In this document: positions 1 to 6,181 of the stretch, one piece after another | Numbering within the stretch: position 1 is the first letter of the stretch | How the letters are laid out: each line of letters opens with the position of its first letter | Assembly: GCA_910584295.1 (NCBI GenBank) | Contig: CAJTYR010000002.1 | Location: 1 to 64,000, forward strand | DNA: 64,000 bases | Source: an uncultured Christensenella sp. | Lineage (GTDB): Bacteria > Bacillota > Clostridia > Christensenellales > UBA1242 | Direction of reading: 5' to 3' | The notes under the pieces: generated by a model | Told to the model about the DNA's origin: nothing | The model's input: the letters and a program-made list of their open reading frames with translations, nothing else | Database searches by the model: none | Program-made: the position numbers and the translations under genes

Positions 1-6
1 TGTCAT
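1..6 (-). CDS. Start of a truncated minus-strand gene
   Basis: Only the first two codons (ATG ACA on the minus strand) lie in the window. A strong ribosome binding site (AAAGGAGG) sits just upstream at about 11-18, so a gene of the mobile element continues off the left edge. Nothing can be said about its product. Confidence 0.5.
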
Positions 7-20
7 TTTTCCTCCTTTCA

Positions 21-45
21 AAAAAGGGCAGATTTTGCCCTTTTT
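21..45 (-). terminator. Hairpin between two element genes
   Basis: AAAAGGGCA and its complement TGCCCTTTT form a GC-centred stem with flanking A and T runs. It lies between the 77-aa membrane gene and the next minus-strand gene and can act on either strand. Confidence 0.6.
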
Positions 46-48
46 AGT

Positions 49-282
49 CTAAAATCTCAATAGGTTTATCATTTGTGTAACAACTTCTCCGCCACCTTCT
101 GCAGGCGCTTTTGTTGGCAAGCAGTGGAACCAAGTTTGCCAAACTTCAACGAATGACAAATCTGTCACAGCCATCCAAACAAGAGAAGTGAGCACCCAAA
201 CAATGCCGGCAGCAATTGCCAAGACCGCAAGAACTGCAATGATTTTTCCTGCAATTTTGAATGGATTGTCATATCTGCACAT
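49..282 (-). CDS. Small membrane protein of the mobile element
   Basis: The 77-aa product has one or two hydrophobic segments (about residues 10-37) followed by a short hydrophilic tail with a GGG stretch. The start is well supported by AAAGGAGGAG eight bases upstream. It lies in the minus-strand operon after the helicase loader, across a 290-bp gap. Small single-pass proteins of this kind are common in integrative and conjugative elements, where some belong to the transfer apparatus, but no family was recognised. The function is unknown. Confidence 0.7.
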   Translation of the reverse strand: MCRYDNPFKIAGKIIAVLAVLAIAAGIVWVLTSLVWMAVTDLSFVEVWQTWFHCLPTKAPAEGGGEVVTQMINLLRF

Positions 283-322
283 ACAAATCTCCTCCTTTTA
301 AATAAATTTCGCTCATTGGTAA

Positions 323-355
323 GAACAGAGATATGAGCGACAGAGGTCTCTGTTC
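323..355. repeat. 9-bp perfect inverted repeat
   Basis: GAACAGAGA and TCTCTGTTC are perfect complements separated by 15 bases, upstream (minus strand) of the 77-aa gene. It could be an RNA hairpin in the leader or a protein binding site. Confidence 0.5.
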
Positions 356-391
356 TCTGGATTGGCGCAGTTTTCAAAAAGGAGGACAAGG

Positions 392-442
392 ATGAAGACG
401 CCCCTGTGGCAAACTGCACCACTAGCGGAGGGGTTGGTTTAG
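392..442 (+). CDS. Possible 16-codon ORF with strong RBS
   Basis: This plus-strand ORF (MKTPLWQTAPLAEGLV) has an excellent AAGGAGG seven bases upstream, unusual for random sequence. It runs opposite to the surrounding operon and lies in a stretch rich in inverted repeats. No promoter or homologue was recognised, so it may be a short leader or regulatory peptide or a chance match. Confidence 0.25.
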   Translation: MKTPLWQTAPLAEGLV

Positions 443-572
443 CAGGTTCCCTCCAGTCTGCTATTATACTGCCAAGTTTATACTCTGATAGCAGTATGAT
501 GAGAGTCAGGGCAAATTGGCTAAAGTCCCTGTGGCAGTGGGTAGTATTTTACAAGTCCTCAATATCGCTTGG
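443..572. other. Structured non-coding stretch in the mobile element
   Basis: Two mutually exclusive 7-bp inverted repeats overlap here: CTGCTAT (458-464) with ATAGCAG (488-494), and ATACTGC (466-472) with GCAGTAT (491-497). CCCTGTGGCA occurs at about 400 and again at about 529. No ORF is convincing. The stretch could be a regulatory RNA, an operator region or part of a transfer origin; the sequence does not decide. Confidence 0.4.
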
Positions 573-1496
573 TTAATTGGTATTTACTGATTGCATAACA
601 TCTTTCAGCATTTTGTTGACACTAGGTTTCAGTCTTCTGTCTTCTCCAAAAAGTTCAAAGCACAGTGAAGTGGTTTGGTCACAAATTCTTGAATAAATTC
701 TTTCAGAGTATTTGTCCTTTATGTCTGCAGGGGTAAGATTGGTTGTGATTACAGTGGGAAGTTTCTTCTCTTTCCTTGTTGTCAAAATGAGAAATAAGGC
801 TTGTATTGTTTTAGCTGTGATTTTTTCGGTTCCAAGGTCATCAATAATCAGTATTGGAAGTGATGTATAGTTGAACAATGTTTCATCCGTCAATGTTGCG
901 GTGTCAGAAAACATTTTTATGGCTGGAACAATATTTACAACTTTTCCCTGATTGATAAAATTTGTTGCCATGCATTTTGCAAGATGTGTCTTTCCGACTC
1001 CAACAGCGCCAGCCAAAAGGACGAGGTCTTTTGTTCTTGAGCTTTCGTTGCACCACTTAATCATAATTTCATAGATTTGTTTTGTTCGGTCGCTGACATC
1101 TTGAATTGATTCCTCGAAGTCTTGGAGTTTGTCTATACCATTGTCAATCATAAGTAATCTTGTCATTTCTTGTTTAACACACTTGCATGTGCCTTTTCCG
1201 TCAAATCCGGTGTCATTGCATAACTTACAGGCATAATCTGGTTTTGTTTTTGTTATGCCATAATTTCGAAGCAAGTTGTTTATCTCTTGTTTTAAAAACT
1301 CTTCCGTTTCAAAATCTGGTTCTTCATCATAGACTTCCTTTCTTCGATTTTCAATGACTGTTCTAGAGTATTCTCTTTGCAAGCTTGTGAATGTTGGATC
1401 CTTGTGAACATGTTCCATTTCTTTATCAAACCAGAGTTGTGCTTTCATTCCTTTTGACCTTACATTTTTCAAGGCGGCTTCTTTGTAGTCTTTCAT
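573..1496 (-). CDS. DnaC/DnaI-type replicative helicase loader ATPase
   Basis: This 307-aa AAA+ ATPase should load the replicative helicase at the mobile element's origin. Visible motifs are a four-cysteine zinc site (C90, C93, C104, C106) as in DnaI-like loaders, Walker A GAVGVGKTH at 163-171, Walker B LIIDD at 216-220, sensor 1 TTN at 251-253 and arginines at 266 and 270. Its AGGAGG overlaps the stop codon of the upstream HTH gene, so the two are translationally close. IstB transposase helpers have the same ATPase core, but the partner HTH replication gene and absence of IS ends favour a phage- or ICE-type replication module. Confidence 0.85.
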   Translation of the reverse strand: MKDYKEAALKNVRSKGMKAQLWFDKEMEHVHKDPTFTSLQREYSRTVIENRRKEVYDEEPDFETEEFLKQEINNLLRNYGITKTKPDYACKLCNDTGFDGKGTCKCVKQEMTRLLMIDNGIDKLQDFEESIQDVSDRTKQIYEIMIKWCNESSRTKDLVLLAGAVGVGKTHLAKCMATNFINQGKVVNIVPAIKMFSDTATLTDETLFNYTSLPILIIDDLGTEKITAKTIQALFLILTTRKEKKLPTVITTNLTPADIKDKYSERIYSRICDQTTSLCFELFGEDRRLKPSVNKMLKDVMQSVNTN

Positions 1497-1505
1497 TTCA
1501 ACCTC

Positions 1506-2087
1506 CTAGACTTCTGGATTTGTTGTTGGATCCAACAAGCTTGAATTTAAAGCTTCTTCGCTGTAATCTCTTCCAGAAGACATCTTTGTGAGCAAATCTC
1601 CGTCATTGTCAAAACCTCCAGCCATAATCTTTTTGTAGTTGTCAAGAAACCAGCGCAAAGATGTGAAAGTGTAATTTTGAAGATACTTTGAAGCTTTGAT
1701 TTTTTTGATAAGCCCTGGCATATCAACATCATCTGGAACGTCTGCATTTACAACTCGACCGGGGAATGCATCTTGAAAGAGTTTTTGTGCCGGTGTCATT
1801 TCTGCATAGTCTGGCAACTTCACTTTTTTCTTGGCATAACAAATCCTGATATTTCTTACGTGCTGTCTTCGATTTTGAAATGATGTTATCAACTCCGCTT
1901 TTTCCAGTGCATCGACCCACCTTGAGATAGTCCTATCTCCAACGTTAAACTCTTTTGCAATGTCAACATTCTTTTTGTTAAAAATTCCGCGATTGTCAAC
2001 ATTGTCTTCAATGTATCTGAAAAATTTAAGTTCGTTAGCTGAAACATCTGCAGCTTTATATTTTTCCCATAGTTCTTTAGTTGTCAT
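1506..2087 (-). CDS. HTH replication protein (DnaD/initiator-like)
   Basis: The 193-aa product has an N-terminal winged-helix-like region (about residues 15-70, including IAKEFNVGDRTISRWVDAL) and a C-terminal helical region with LRWFLDNYKK near residue 150, resembling DnaD/DnaB-type primosome tails. The start at 2087 is chosen because GGAGGTGG lies nine bases upstream; the longer frame to 2156 would bury itself in the preceding gene. With the downstream loader it forms a two-gene replication module. The exact family is not certain. Confidence 0.7.
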   Translation of the reverse strand: MTTKELWEKYKAADVSANELKFFRYIEDNVDNRGIFNKKNVDIAKEFNVGDRTISRWVDALEKAELITSFQNRRQHVRNIRICYAKKKVKLPDYAEMTPAQKLFQDAFPGRVVNADVPDDVDMPGLIKKIKASKYLQNYTFTSLRWFLDNYKKIMAGGFDNDGDLLTKMSSGRDYSEEALNSSLLDPTTNPEV

Positions 2088-2454
2088 AGTTTCCACCTCC
2101 AACAAAAAAGTTTGCTGGTGGGTTGAAGTTTTCTGATAAATTGAAGTTGACTTCATCTATGAAGTTGTTTGCATTTTGTGGCAAATATTCTAGAAAGGTG
2201 TATTCACTTGACAAAGCCAAATGTTTGATTTGACCTTTCTCAACACACCAGATTTCGACTTCAGTAGATTTTGCCCACATGTGAAATTGACTGTATGCAT
2301 CTGACCACTTGCAGGACACGGAGAATCTTCTCTCTCCTGTGATTTCATCTTTCCATAAAATCAAAAAACCTGTGAAAGTCGAGAATGGAAAATCCATTCT
2401 CAACCCACAGGTCTTTAATTTTGTCTTAAGTTCTAGCTTTTGTTTTTCGCTCAT
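2077..2454 (-). CDS. Hypothetical protein of the mobile element
   Basis: The 125-aa product has a good ribosome binding site (AGAGGAG) and overlaps the next gene by 11 bases, as expected in a compact phage-like operon. It contains mixed hydrophobic and aromatic segments (GFLILWKD, SQFHMWAKS) and no membrane span. No family is recognised. Its place before the replication genes suggests an early, host-takeover or regulatory role, which is inference only. Confidence 0.65.
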   Translation of the reverse strand: MSEKQKLELKTKLKTCGLRMDFPFSTFTGFLILWKDEITGERRFSVSCKWSDAYSQFHMWAKSTEVEIWCVEKGQIKHLALSSEYTFLEYLPQNANNFIDEVNFNLSENFNPPANFFVGGGNYDN

Positions 2455-2466
2455 AATTTTCTCCTC

Positions 2467-2721
2467 TTAATTTTTAAACATTGGTTGAATTGAAGCAGAG
2501 TAGCCATTGCAAGTCATTGAGTTCATTAAATCAACTGCTTTCCCCAAAGAAAAGACCAAAATGTCGTCAGTCTTTCCGTTGAGTTCTTCCTCGGTTTTCC
2601 ATTTGAAAGTTTTGTGCTCGTCGTCAACTTCTGTGACATATGCTGTTTTGCATTCTTTACTTTCTGGAAAGTAAAGGTCTAGTTTCACACAATAGGTAAA
2701 CTTCTTCCAAAAATCGCTCAT
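2467..2721 (-). CDS. Hypothetical protein, first gene of element operon
   Basis: The 84-aa product begins MSDFWKKFTYCVK. The start at 2721 has AAAGGAGG seven bases upstream; the frame extends further to 2745 but those codons overlap the ribosome binding site and operator. It is the first gene transcribed leftwards from the divergent promoter controlled by the repressor, the position often taken by Cro- or Xis-like early genes, but no HTH is visible. Function unknown. Confidence 0.65.
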   Translation of the reverse strand: MSDFWKKFTYCVKLDLYFPESKECKTAYVTEVDDEHKTFKWKTEEELNGKTDDILVFSLGKAVDLMNSMTCNGYSASIQPMFKN

Positions 2722-2736
2722 TTTTAACCTCCTTTT

Positions 2737-2755
2737 AGTTTCCATTTTGGAAACT
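2737..2755. promoter_or_regulatory. Operator 1, perfect palindrome with CCATTTTGG core
   Basis: AGTTTCC-ATTTT-GGAAACT has perfect 7-bp arms. It lies just downstream of the -10 of the leftward promoter, about where transcription starts, and shares the CCATTTTGG core with operator 2. It is the likely binding site of the adjacent repressor. Confidence 0.65.
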
Positions 2756-2763
2756 TTAATTAA

Positions 2764-2792
2764 AATATAAACCCAATTAGAAGATTTGTCAA
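2764..2792 (-). promoter_or_regulatory. Leftward early promoter of the mobile element
   Basis: On the minus strand TTGACA (2792-2787) and TATATT (2769-2764) are separated by exactly 17 bases. The promoter should drive the whole replication operon and starts next to operator 1. Confidence 0.75.
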
Positions 2793-2802
2793 CAAAAATG
2801 TG

Positions 2803-2813
2803 CCCATTTTGGG
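2803..2813. promoter_or_regulatory. Operator 2, CCATTTTGG core
   Basis: CCC-ATTTT-GGG repeats the core of operator 1 about 60 bases away and overlaps the -35 of the rightward (repressor) promoter. This fits autoregulation by the repressor. Confidence 0.6.
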
Positions 2814-2837
2814 AATTTTTTCAAGAAATAATATATA
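2809..2837 (+). promoter_or_regulatory. Rightward promoter for the repressor gene
   Basis: TTGGGA (2809-2814), 17 bases, TATATA (2832-2837). The -35 lies within operator 2. The ribosome binding site AGGGGG follows before the ATG at 2863. Confidence 0.5.
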
Positions 2838-2862
2838 TTTAGGGAGTAAAAGGGGGTAAAAA

Positions 2863-3210
2863 ATGAAGAATTTAATAAATCTTCGCCAAAATGCTGGTTA
2901 TACACAAGCATCTTTTGCCAGAGAATTAGGCATACCTAAAACTACCTATGCTCACTATGAAAGCGGCAGAAATGAGGCAAATGTTGAAACCTTAACAAAG
3001 TTTGCCGACTTTTTTGGAGTGAGTGTTGATTATCTTTTGGGACACGAAACACCAAATATTTTGCATTTGGACGGACTGACAGTCTCACAAAAAAGATTGA
3101 TTGACCTTGCACAAAAACTAGATGACAATCAAGCAAATTACATTGCCGGTAGAATATCAGAGTTGTTGGGATTGTCCTACGAGCAAGCCAGACCAACTCG
3201 ACCTTTTTAA
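2863..3210 (+). CDS. Cro/CI-family (XRE) HTH repressor
   Basis: The 115-aa protein begins with an XRE helix-turn-helix over about residues 4-58 (LRQNAGYTQASFARELGIPK and YAHYESGRNEANVETL, then FFGVSVDYLLG). A short C-terminal region may dimerise. There is no peptidase domain of the LexA/CI autocleavage type. It is transcribed divergently from the replication operon, with two operator-like palindromes between them, so it is most likely the element's maintenance repressor. Confidence 0.85.
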   Translation: MKNLINLRQNAGYTQASFARELGIPKTTYAHYESGRNEANVETLTKFADFFGVSVDYLLGHETPNILHLDGLTVSQKRLIDLAQKLDDNQANYIAGRISELLGLSYEQARPTRPF

Positions 3211-3220
3211 TCCGGGAATG

Positions 3221-3306
3221 TGTATATACATTTGGATCCATTTGTATATACACGCCCTGGGGGAATCGAATGTGTATATACATCATCTGCAGAACGTGTA
3301 TATACA
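3221..3306. repeat. Four copies of the palindrome TGTATATACA
   Basis: The perfect 10-bp palindrome TGTATATACA occurs at 3221-3230, 3243-3252, 3273-3282 and 3297-3306, mostly extended to GTGTATATACA. Start-to-start distances are 22, 30 and 24 bases. The array fills the gap between repressor and integrase genes. It could bind a second regulator, an excisionase or the integrase arm domain, or act as replication iterons. Confidence 0.8.
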
Positions 3307-3370
3307 CTTGGCCAACAAGTAGGTTTACACTTTGAAGATTTTGATTTACCCTTCGTTCAGGAGGTGTCAA

Positions 3371-4582
3371 ATGGAAGAAGACCAAATCAAATTTTTCAAA
3401 GACCTCGTGGACGGACTAAAGAAGCAGGATGACCTGTTTCAACAACTGGGCAAAATCAACACTTGGATGAGAGACTGCATTGGTGTTGCCCTTGGACGCT
3501 ATGCAGAGCGTTCAGAACAGAGTGAGTCTTGGCAGAGCTCACAAAACTCAAATCTGCCAGTTGGGACGAATTGCTCTTCAATAAAGGAGAGTGATTTCAT
3601 GAAAAATGTTAGACATAGGGAAGATGGGCGCTGGGAATATCGGAAACAAATCCAAAAACAGTCAGTGTCAATCATCAAACCAACTAAAGAGCAACTGCTC
3701 ATTGCTCTAAAGAAAATCAGAAAAAAGCCTGCAGAAAAACTTATTAGAGATATTCAGGACAAATCTTTTGGGAAGTTTTCAGAGTATTGGCTTGAAACAT
3801 TCAAAGCAAAGACAGTGTCGCCGGCTTGTTTGCATTCTTACAGAAACATCTTGAAGAATCATCTGACACCATTGAATGAGATAATGCTTAAAGACATCAG
3901 GCTGTCAGACATCCAACAAGTCATTAACACAAAAACCGGACGAGTGAGAGAACTTTGCTATTTGACCATTAAACAAATTTTGAAACAAGCATATTACGAG
4001 GACTACATAAAAAAAGACCTTGCACAGTTTGTTGTGAAAGGAAAGATTGAAAAGCACGTGAGAAGAAATCTCAACTTTAGAGAGCAAGAGATTTTATGGA
4101 ACTCTCTAAAAGACGATCATCTTTCACTCCTAATCAAATTTTATCTTTTGACTGGAGCAAGACGTGCTGAAGCACAAATCACAAAAGAGAATTTATTCAA
4201 AGAAACAAATGGCTGTTTCGTTTTGCTTGAGGGAACAAAGACAGAATCTTCAAAAAGATATGTAAAAATTTCAGAGAAACTTTATGATGAACTTATGGCA
4301 GTTTCCGGAGAAAATGTTTTTTATAGAGACTGGAAGTCGATTGAGAAACGTTTCAGAGTATTTGTTAAGGAAATTGGACTTAAGGAGATTTCAATCCATA
4401 GATTGCGCCACACGTTCTCAACAAACTTGCAGGTGCTGGAAGTTCCGGACAAGTTGCGCCAAAACTATTTGGGACATGCATCAATTGTGACAACAAATGA
4501 TGTTTACACACATCTCGACCCAACACTAACCAAGGAAAAATTGACTGAATTGTATGGAGAATATATACCAAGGTATATATAG
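3371..4582 (+). CDS. Tyrosine site-specific integrase
   Basis: This phage/ICE-type tyrosine recombinase catalyses integration and excision of the element. Two in-frame starts have good ribosome binding sites: ATG 3371 (CAGGAGG upstream, 403 aa) and ATG 3599 (AAAGGAG upstream, 327 aa). The short form begins with an arm-binding-like sequence (MKNVRHREDGRWEYRK), as in typical integrases, so the first 76 residues of the long form are extra. In short-form numbering the catalytic set is complete: R188, K214, H267 and R270 (HRLR), H293 and Y303. The gene ends 116 bp from the 3' end of tRNA-Lys, its probable attachment site. Confidence 0.9.
   Translation: MEEDQIKFFKDLVDGLKKQDDLFQQLGKINTWMRDCIGVALGRYAERSEQSESWQSSQNSNLPVGTNCSSIKESDFMKNVRHREDGRWEYRKQIQKQSVSIIKPTKEQLLIALKKIRKKPAEKLIRDIQDKSFGKFSEYWLETFKAKTVSPACLHSYRNILKNHLTPLNEIMLKDIRLSDIQQVINTKTGRVRELCYLTIKQILKQAYYEDYIKKDLAQFVVKGKIEKHVRRNLNFREQEILWNSLKDDHLSLLIKFYLLTGARRAEAQITKENLFKETNGCFVLLEGTKTESSKRYVKISEKLYDELMAVSGENVFYRDWKSIEKRFRVFVKEIGLKEISIHRLRHTFSTNLQVLEVPDKLRQNYLGHASIVTTNDVYTHLDPTLTKEKLTELYGEYIPRYI
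3599..4582 (+). CDS. Integrase, alternative short form
   Basis: This entry records the internal in-frame start of the integrase gene with its own AAAGGAG. It yields a 327-aa protein of usual family length with arm, core-binding and catalytic domains. Whether one or both forms are made cannot be told from the sequence. Confidence 0.5.
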   Translation: MKNVRHREDGRWEYRKQIQKQSVSIIKPTKEQLLIALKKIRKKPAEKLIRDIQDKSFGKFSEYWLETFKAKTVSPACLHSYRNILKNHLTPLNEIMLKDIRLSDIQQVINTKTGRVRELCYLTIKQILKQAYYEDYIKKDLAQFVVKGKIEKHVRRNLNFREQEILWNSLKDDHLSLLIKFYLLTGARRAEAQITKENLFKETNGCFVLLEGTKTESSKRYVKISEKLYDELMAVSGENVFYRDWKSIEKRFRVFVKEIGLKEISIHRLRHTFSTNLQVLEVPDKLRQNYLGHASIVTTNDVYTHLDPTLTKEKLTELYGEYIPRYI

Positions 4583-4613
4583 GTGTTGATTTTGACCCAA
4601 CTTTTGACCCAAC
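4561..4613. repeat. Inverted and tandem repeats at integrase 3' end
   Basis: A 9-bp inverted repeat ATATATACC/GGTATATAT (4561-4580) overlaps the integrase stop. It is followed by a perfect tandem 12-bp repeat TTTTGACCCAAC (4590-4601 and 4602-4613). Direct repeats beside an integrase and attachment site are typical of integrase arm-type binding sites. Confidence 0.55.
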
Positions 4614-4641
4614 TTTTTGCTGAAAAGTTGAAATAACAAAA

Positions 4642-4669
4642 AAGACCAATCAATATTTTGATTAGTCTT
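4642..4669 (+). terminator. Hairpin after integrase
   Basis: AAGACCAATCAA and TTGATTAGTCTT pair with one mismatch around a TATT loop. It lies between the integrase and tRNA-Lys and may stop transcription from either side. Confidence 0.5.
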
Positions 4670-4697
4670 CCAAATTTTACACCAGATGTGGTGTGTC

Positions 4698-4773
4698 TGG
4701 TGGCTCGCCCGGGATTCGAACCCGGGACCCCTTGATTAAAAGTCAAGTGCTCTACCGGCTGAGCTAGCGAACC
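4698..4773 (-). tRNA. tRNA-Lys (TTT), probable attachment site of the element
   Basis: The 76-nt gene includes an encoded CCA; the anticodon loop reads ACTTTTAAT with anticodon TTT, and the T arm has GGTTCGAATCC. Its 3' end faces the integrase gene, the usual arrangement when an element inserts at a tRNA 3' end and restores it. A second partial copy of the tRNA end should lie at the element's other border, outside this window. Confidence 0.93.
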
Positions 4774-4774
4774 A

Positions 4775-4849
4775 TGGCAGGGGTGGCAGGATTTGAACCT
4801 ACGGATGCAAGAGTCAAAGTCTTGTGCCTTACCACTTGGCGACACCCCT
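4775..4849 (-). tRNA. tRNA-Gln (TTG)
   Basis: The 75-nt gene encodes CCA, pairs AGGGGTG with CACCCCT in the acceptor stem and has anticodon TTG in loop CTTTGAC. It lies one base from tRNA-Lys in a single-orientation cluster. Confidence 0.92.
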
Positions 4850-4881
4850 AAATTGATGGCGGTGTACTCCAAATCCCCTTT

Positions 4882-4957
4882 TGGCTGGGGTGGTAGGATT
4901 CGAACCTACGCAATGTTGGAGTCAGAGTCCAATGCCTTACCGCTTGGCGACACCCCA
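4882..4957 (-). tRNA. tRNA-Gln (CTG)
   Basis: The 76-nt gene encodes CCA and has anticodon CTG in loop CTCTGAC. Its body is close to the neighbouring tRNA-Gln(TTG), suggesting local duplication followed by an anticodon change. Confidence 0.92.
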
Positions 4958-4986
4958 TCATCCACCATTTTGTGGTGGTGTTTTTA

Positions 4987-5063
4987 TGGGGTGATTTAAG
5001 GGGGTCGAACCCTTGACCTCCAGAGCCACAATCTGGCGCTCTACCAACTGAGCTAAAACCACC
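4987..5063 (-). tRNA. tRNA-His (GTG)
   Basis: The anticodon is GTG. The extra 5' G opposite discriminator C, the histidine identity element, is encoded. CCA is encoded. Confidence 0.92.
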
Positions 5064-5066
5064 ACA

Positions 5067-5143
5067 TGGTGCTCCCAGAAGGATTCGAACCTTCGACCTT
5101 TGCCTTAGAAGGGCACTGCTCTATCCAGCTGAGCTATGGAAGC
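5067..5143 (-). tRNA. tRNA-Arg (TCT)
   Basis: The 77-nt gene has acceptor GCTTCCA paired with TGGGAGC, anticodon TCT and encoded CCA. Confidence 0.92.
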
Positions 5144-5147
5144 AAAT

Positions 5148-5221
5148 TGGAGCAGGTGAAGGGAATCGGACCCTCGCAACCAGCTTGGAAGGCTAGTGTT
5201 CTACCACTGAACTACACCTGC
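5148..5221 (-). tRNA. tRNA-Gly (TCC)
   Basis: The 74-nt gene has anticodon TCC and encoded CCA. The T loop reads TCCGATT rather than the usual TTCGAAT, a mild variant. It is the first gene of the cluster in transcription order. Confidence 0.9.
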
Positions 5222-5329
5222 AAATGCTCTAGTAGTTTACCATGCACCGCAAAAATTGTCAAGAAAAAATCAAAAAATAATCTTAAGCATTTTAAATTTT
5301 TAAATAGGAAGACTTTTCAAAATAATAAT

Positions 5330-5358
5330 TTGCTTAATCTGACTGCTTATGTTACAAT
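5330..5358 (+). promoter_or_regulatory. Promoter of the SDR gene
   Basis: TTGCTT (5330-5335), 17 bases, TACAAT (5353-5358) preceded by TGT (extended -10). The ATG follows at 5386 after TTGGAGG. Confidence 0.55.
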
Positions 5359-5385
5359 AAATTCATCAAAAAGTTGGAGGAAAAA

Positions 5386-6070
5386 ATGAAAACTGTGATT
5401 ATAACTGGGGCAAGTGACGGACTTGGAAAAGCTATTGCTCAAAAATGTGTGGATGACGGCATGAAAGTTGTCAATATTTCAAGATCAAAATGCCCAGTGG
5501 GGGGGGGTAGACAACATATTGTGTGACTTGTCTATCGAAAAAGACATAGAAGATGCGGTGGCTGAAATCAAAAAAAATTATTCAAAATTTGATGTTTTGA
5601 TAAACAATGCTGCAATTGTTGGGTATTCAAAAATTAACGAAATTGACTATGAAAAGTTTGAAAAGACTTGGAAGGTGAACACTATTGCTCCACTTTATAT
5701 CATTTCAAGGCTTTTTGATTTGATTGTGGAAAACGAAGCCGATGTAATCAACATTGGCACAACTCACAGTCAACATGCTCATCCTGGCATTGAGAACCAA
5801 CTTGCTTATGTTGCAACAAAGTATGGGCTTCGTGGAGGCTCTTACAACATCTCAATGGAACTTAAGAAAACCAAGAGCCGACTTGTTCATGTTTATATGG
5901 GTGGATTCCAATCCAAGATGCATGAAAAAGATTATGGCAATGTGATGACTGATCCAGAGAATTGGATGAAACCAAGTGAGTTGGCGGAACTTATTGTTTA
6001 TCTTTTAAATTTACCAAAACAAATTGAAATCAGTGAGATTACAGTAAACCGAAAAGGCAGAAGAGGTTAA
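5386..6070 (+). pseudogene. SDR-family oxidoreductase, frameshifted at a G9 tract (possibly phase-variable)
   Basis: The reading frame from ATG 5386 (GGAGG upstream) encodes the Rossmann start with TGASDGLG, but runs into a stop soon after a run of nine G (5499-5507). The rest of the protein lies in another frame: NNAA near the NAD site, then YVATK with the catalytic Tyr and Lys. Eight or eleven G would join the halves into a protein of about 227 aa of normal SDR length. The tract therefore looks like an OFF state of a phase-variable gene, though a homopolymer sequencing error gives the same picture. The substrate is unknown. Confidence 0.8.
5499..5507 (+). repeat. G9 homopolymer in SDR gene
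   Basis: Nine consecutive G separate two frames of the SDR gene (OFF). Eight or eleven G would restore the frame. Confidence 0.9.
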
Positions 6071-6073
6071 AAC

Positions 6074-6100
6074 TAAACACGCAAGAAATTTTTGCGTGTT
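6074..6100 (+). terminator. Terminator after SDR gene
   Basis: AAACACGCAA and TTGCGTGTTT form a perfect 10-bp stem followed by T-rich sequence. Confidence 0.85.
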
Positions 6101-6181
6101 TTTCTTTTTTAAACTTATGAAAAACATTTTTATTTTTGGAGAAGATTCTATATAATGTTTTCAAGAGCTCAAGGAGGAATT

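Noticed and set aside
165..422. 85-aa minus-strand ORF overlapping the small membrane protein
   Set aside because: It has no ribosome binding site of its own and runs through the structured gap and the start region of the 77-aa gene, which has a strong one.
573..2087. IS21-type IstB helper for the ATPase
   Set aside because: No IstA transposase or terminal inverted repeats are present; the HTH and loader pair fits a replication module.
3221..3306. TGTATATACA array as a CRISPR
   Set aside because: Repeats are only 10 bp and palindromic, and spacers are uneven and short.
4793..5389. Plus-strand ORFs across the tRNA cluster
   Set aside because: They are antisense to six well-formed tRNA genes.
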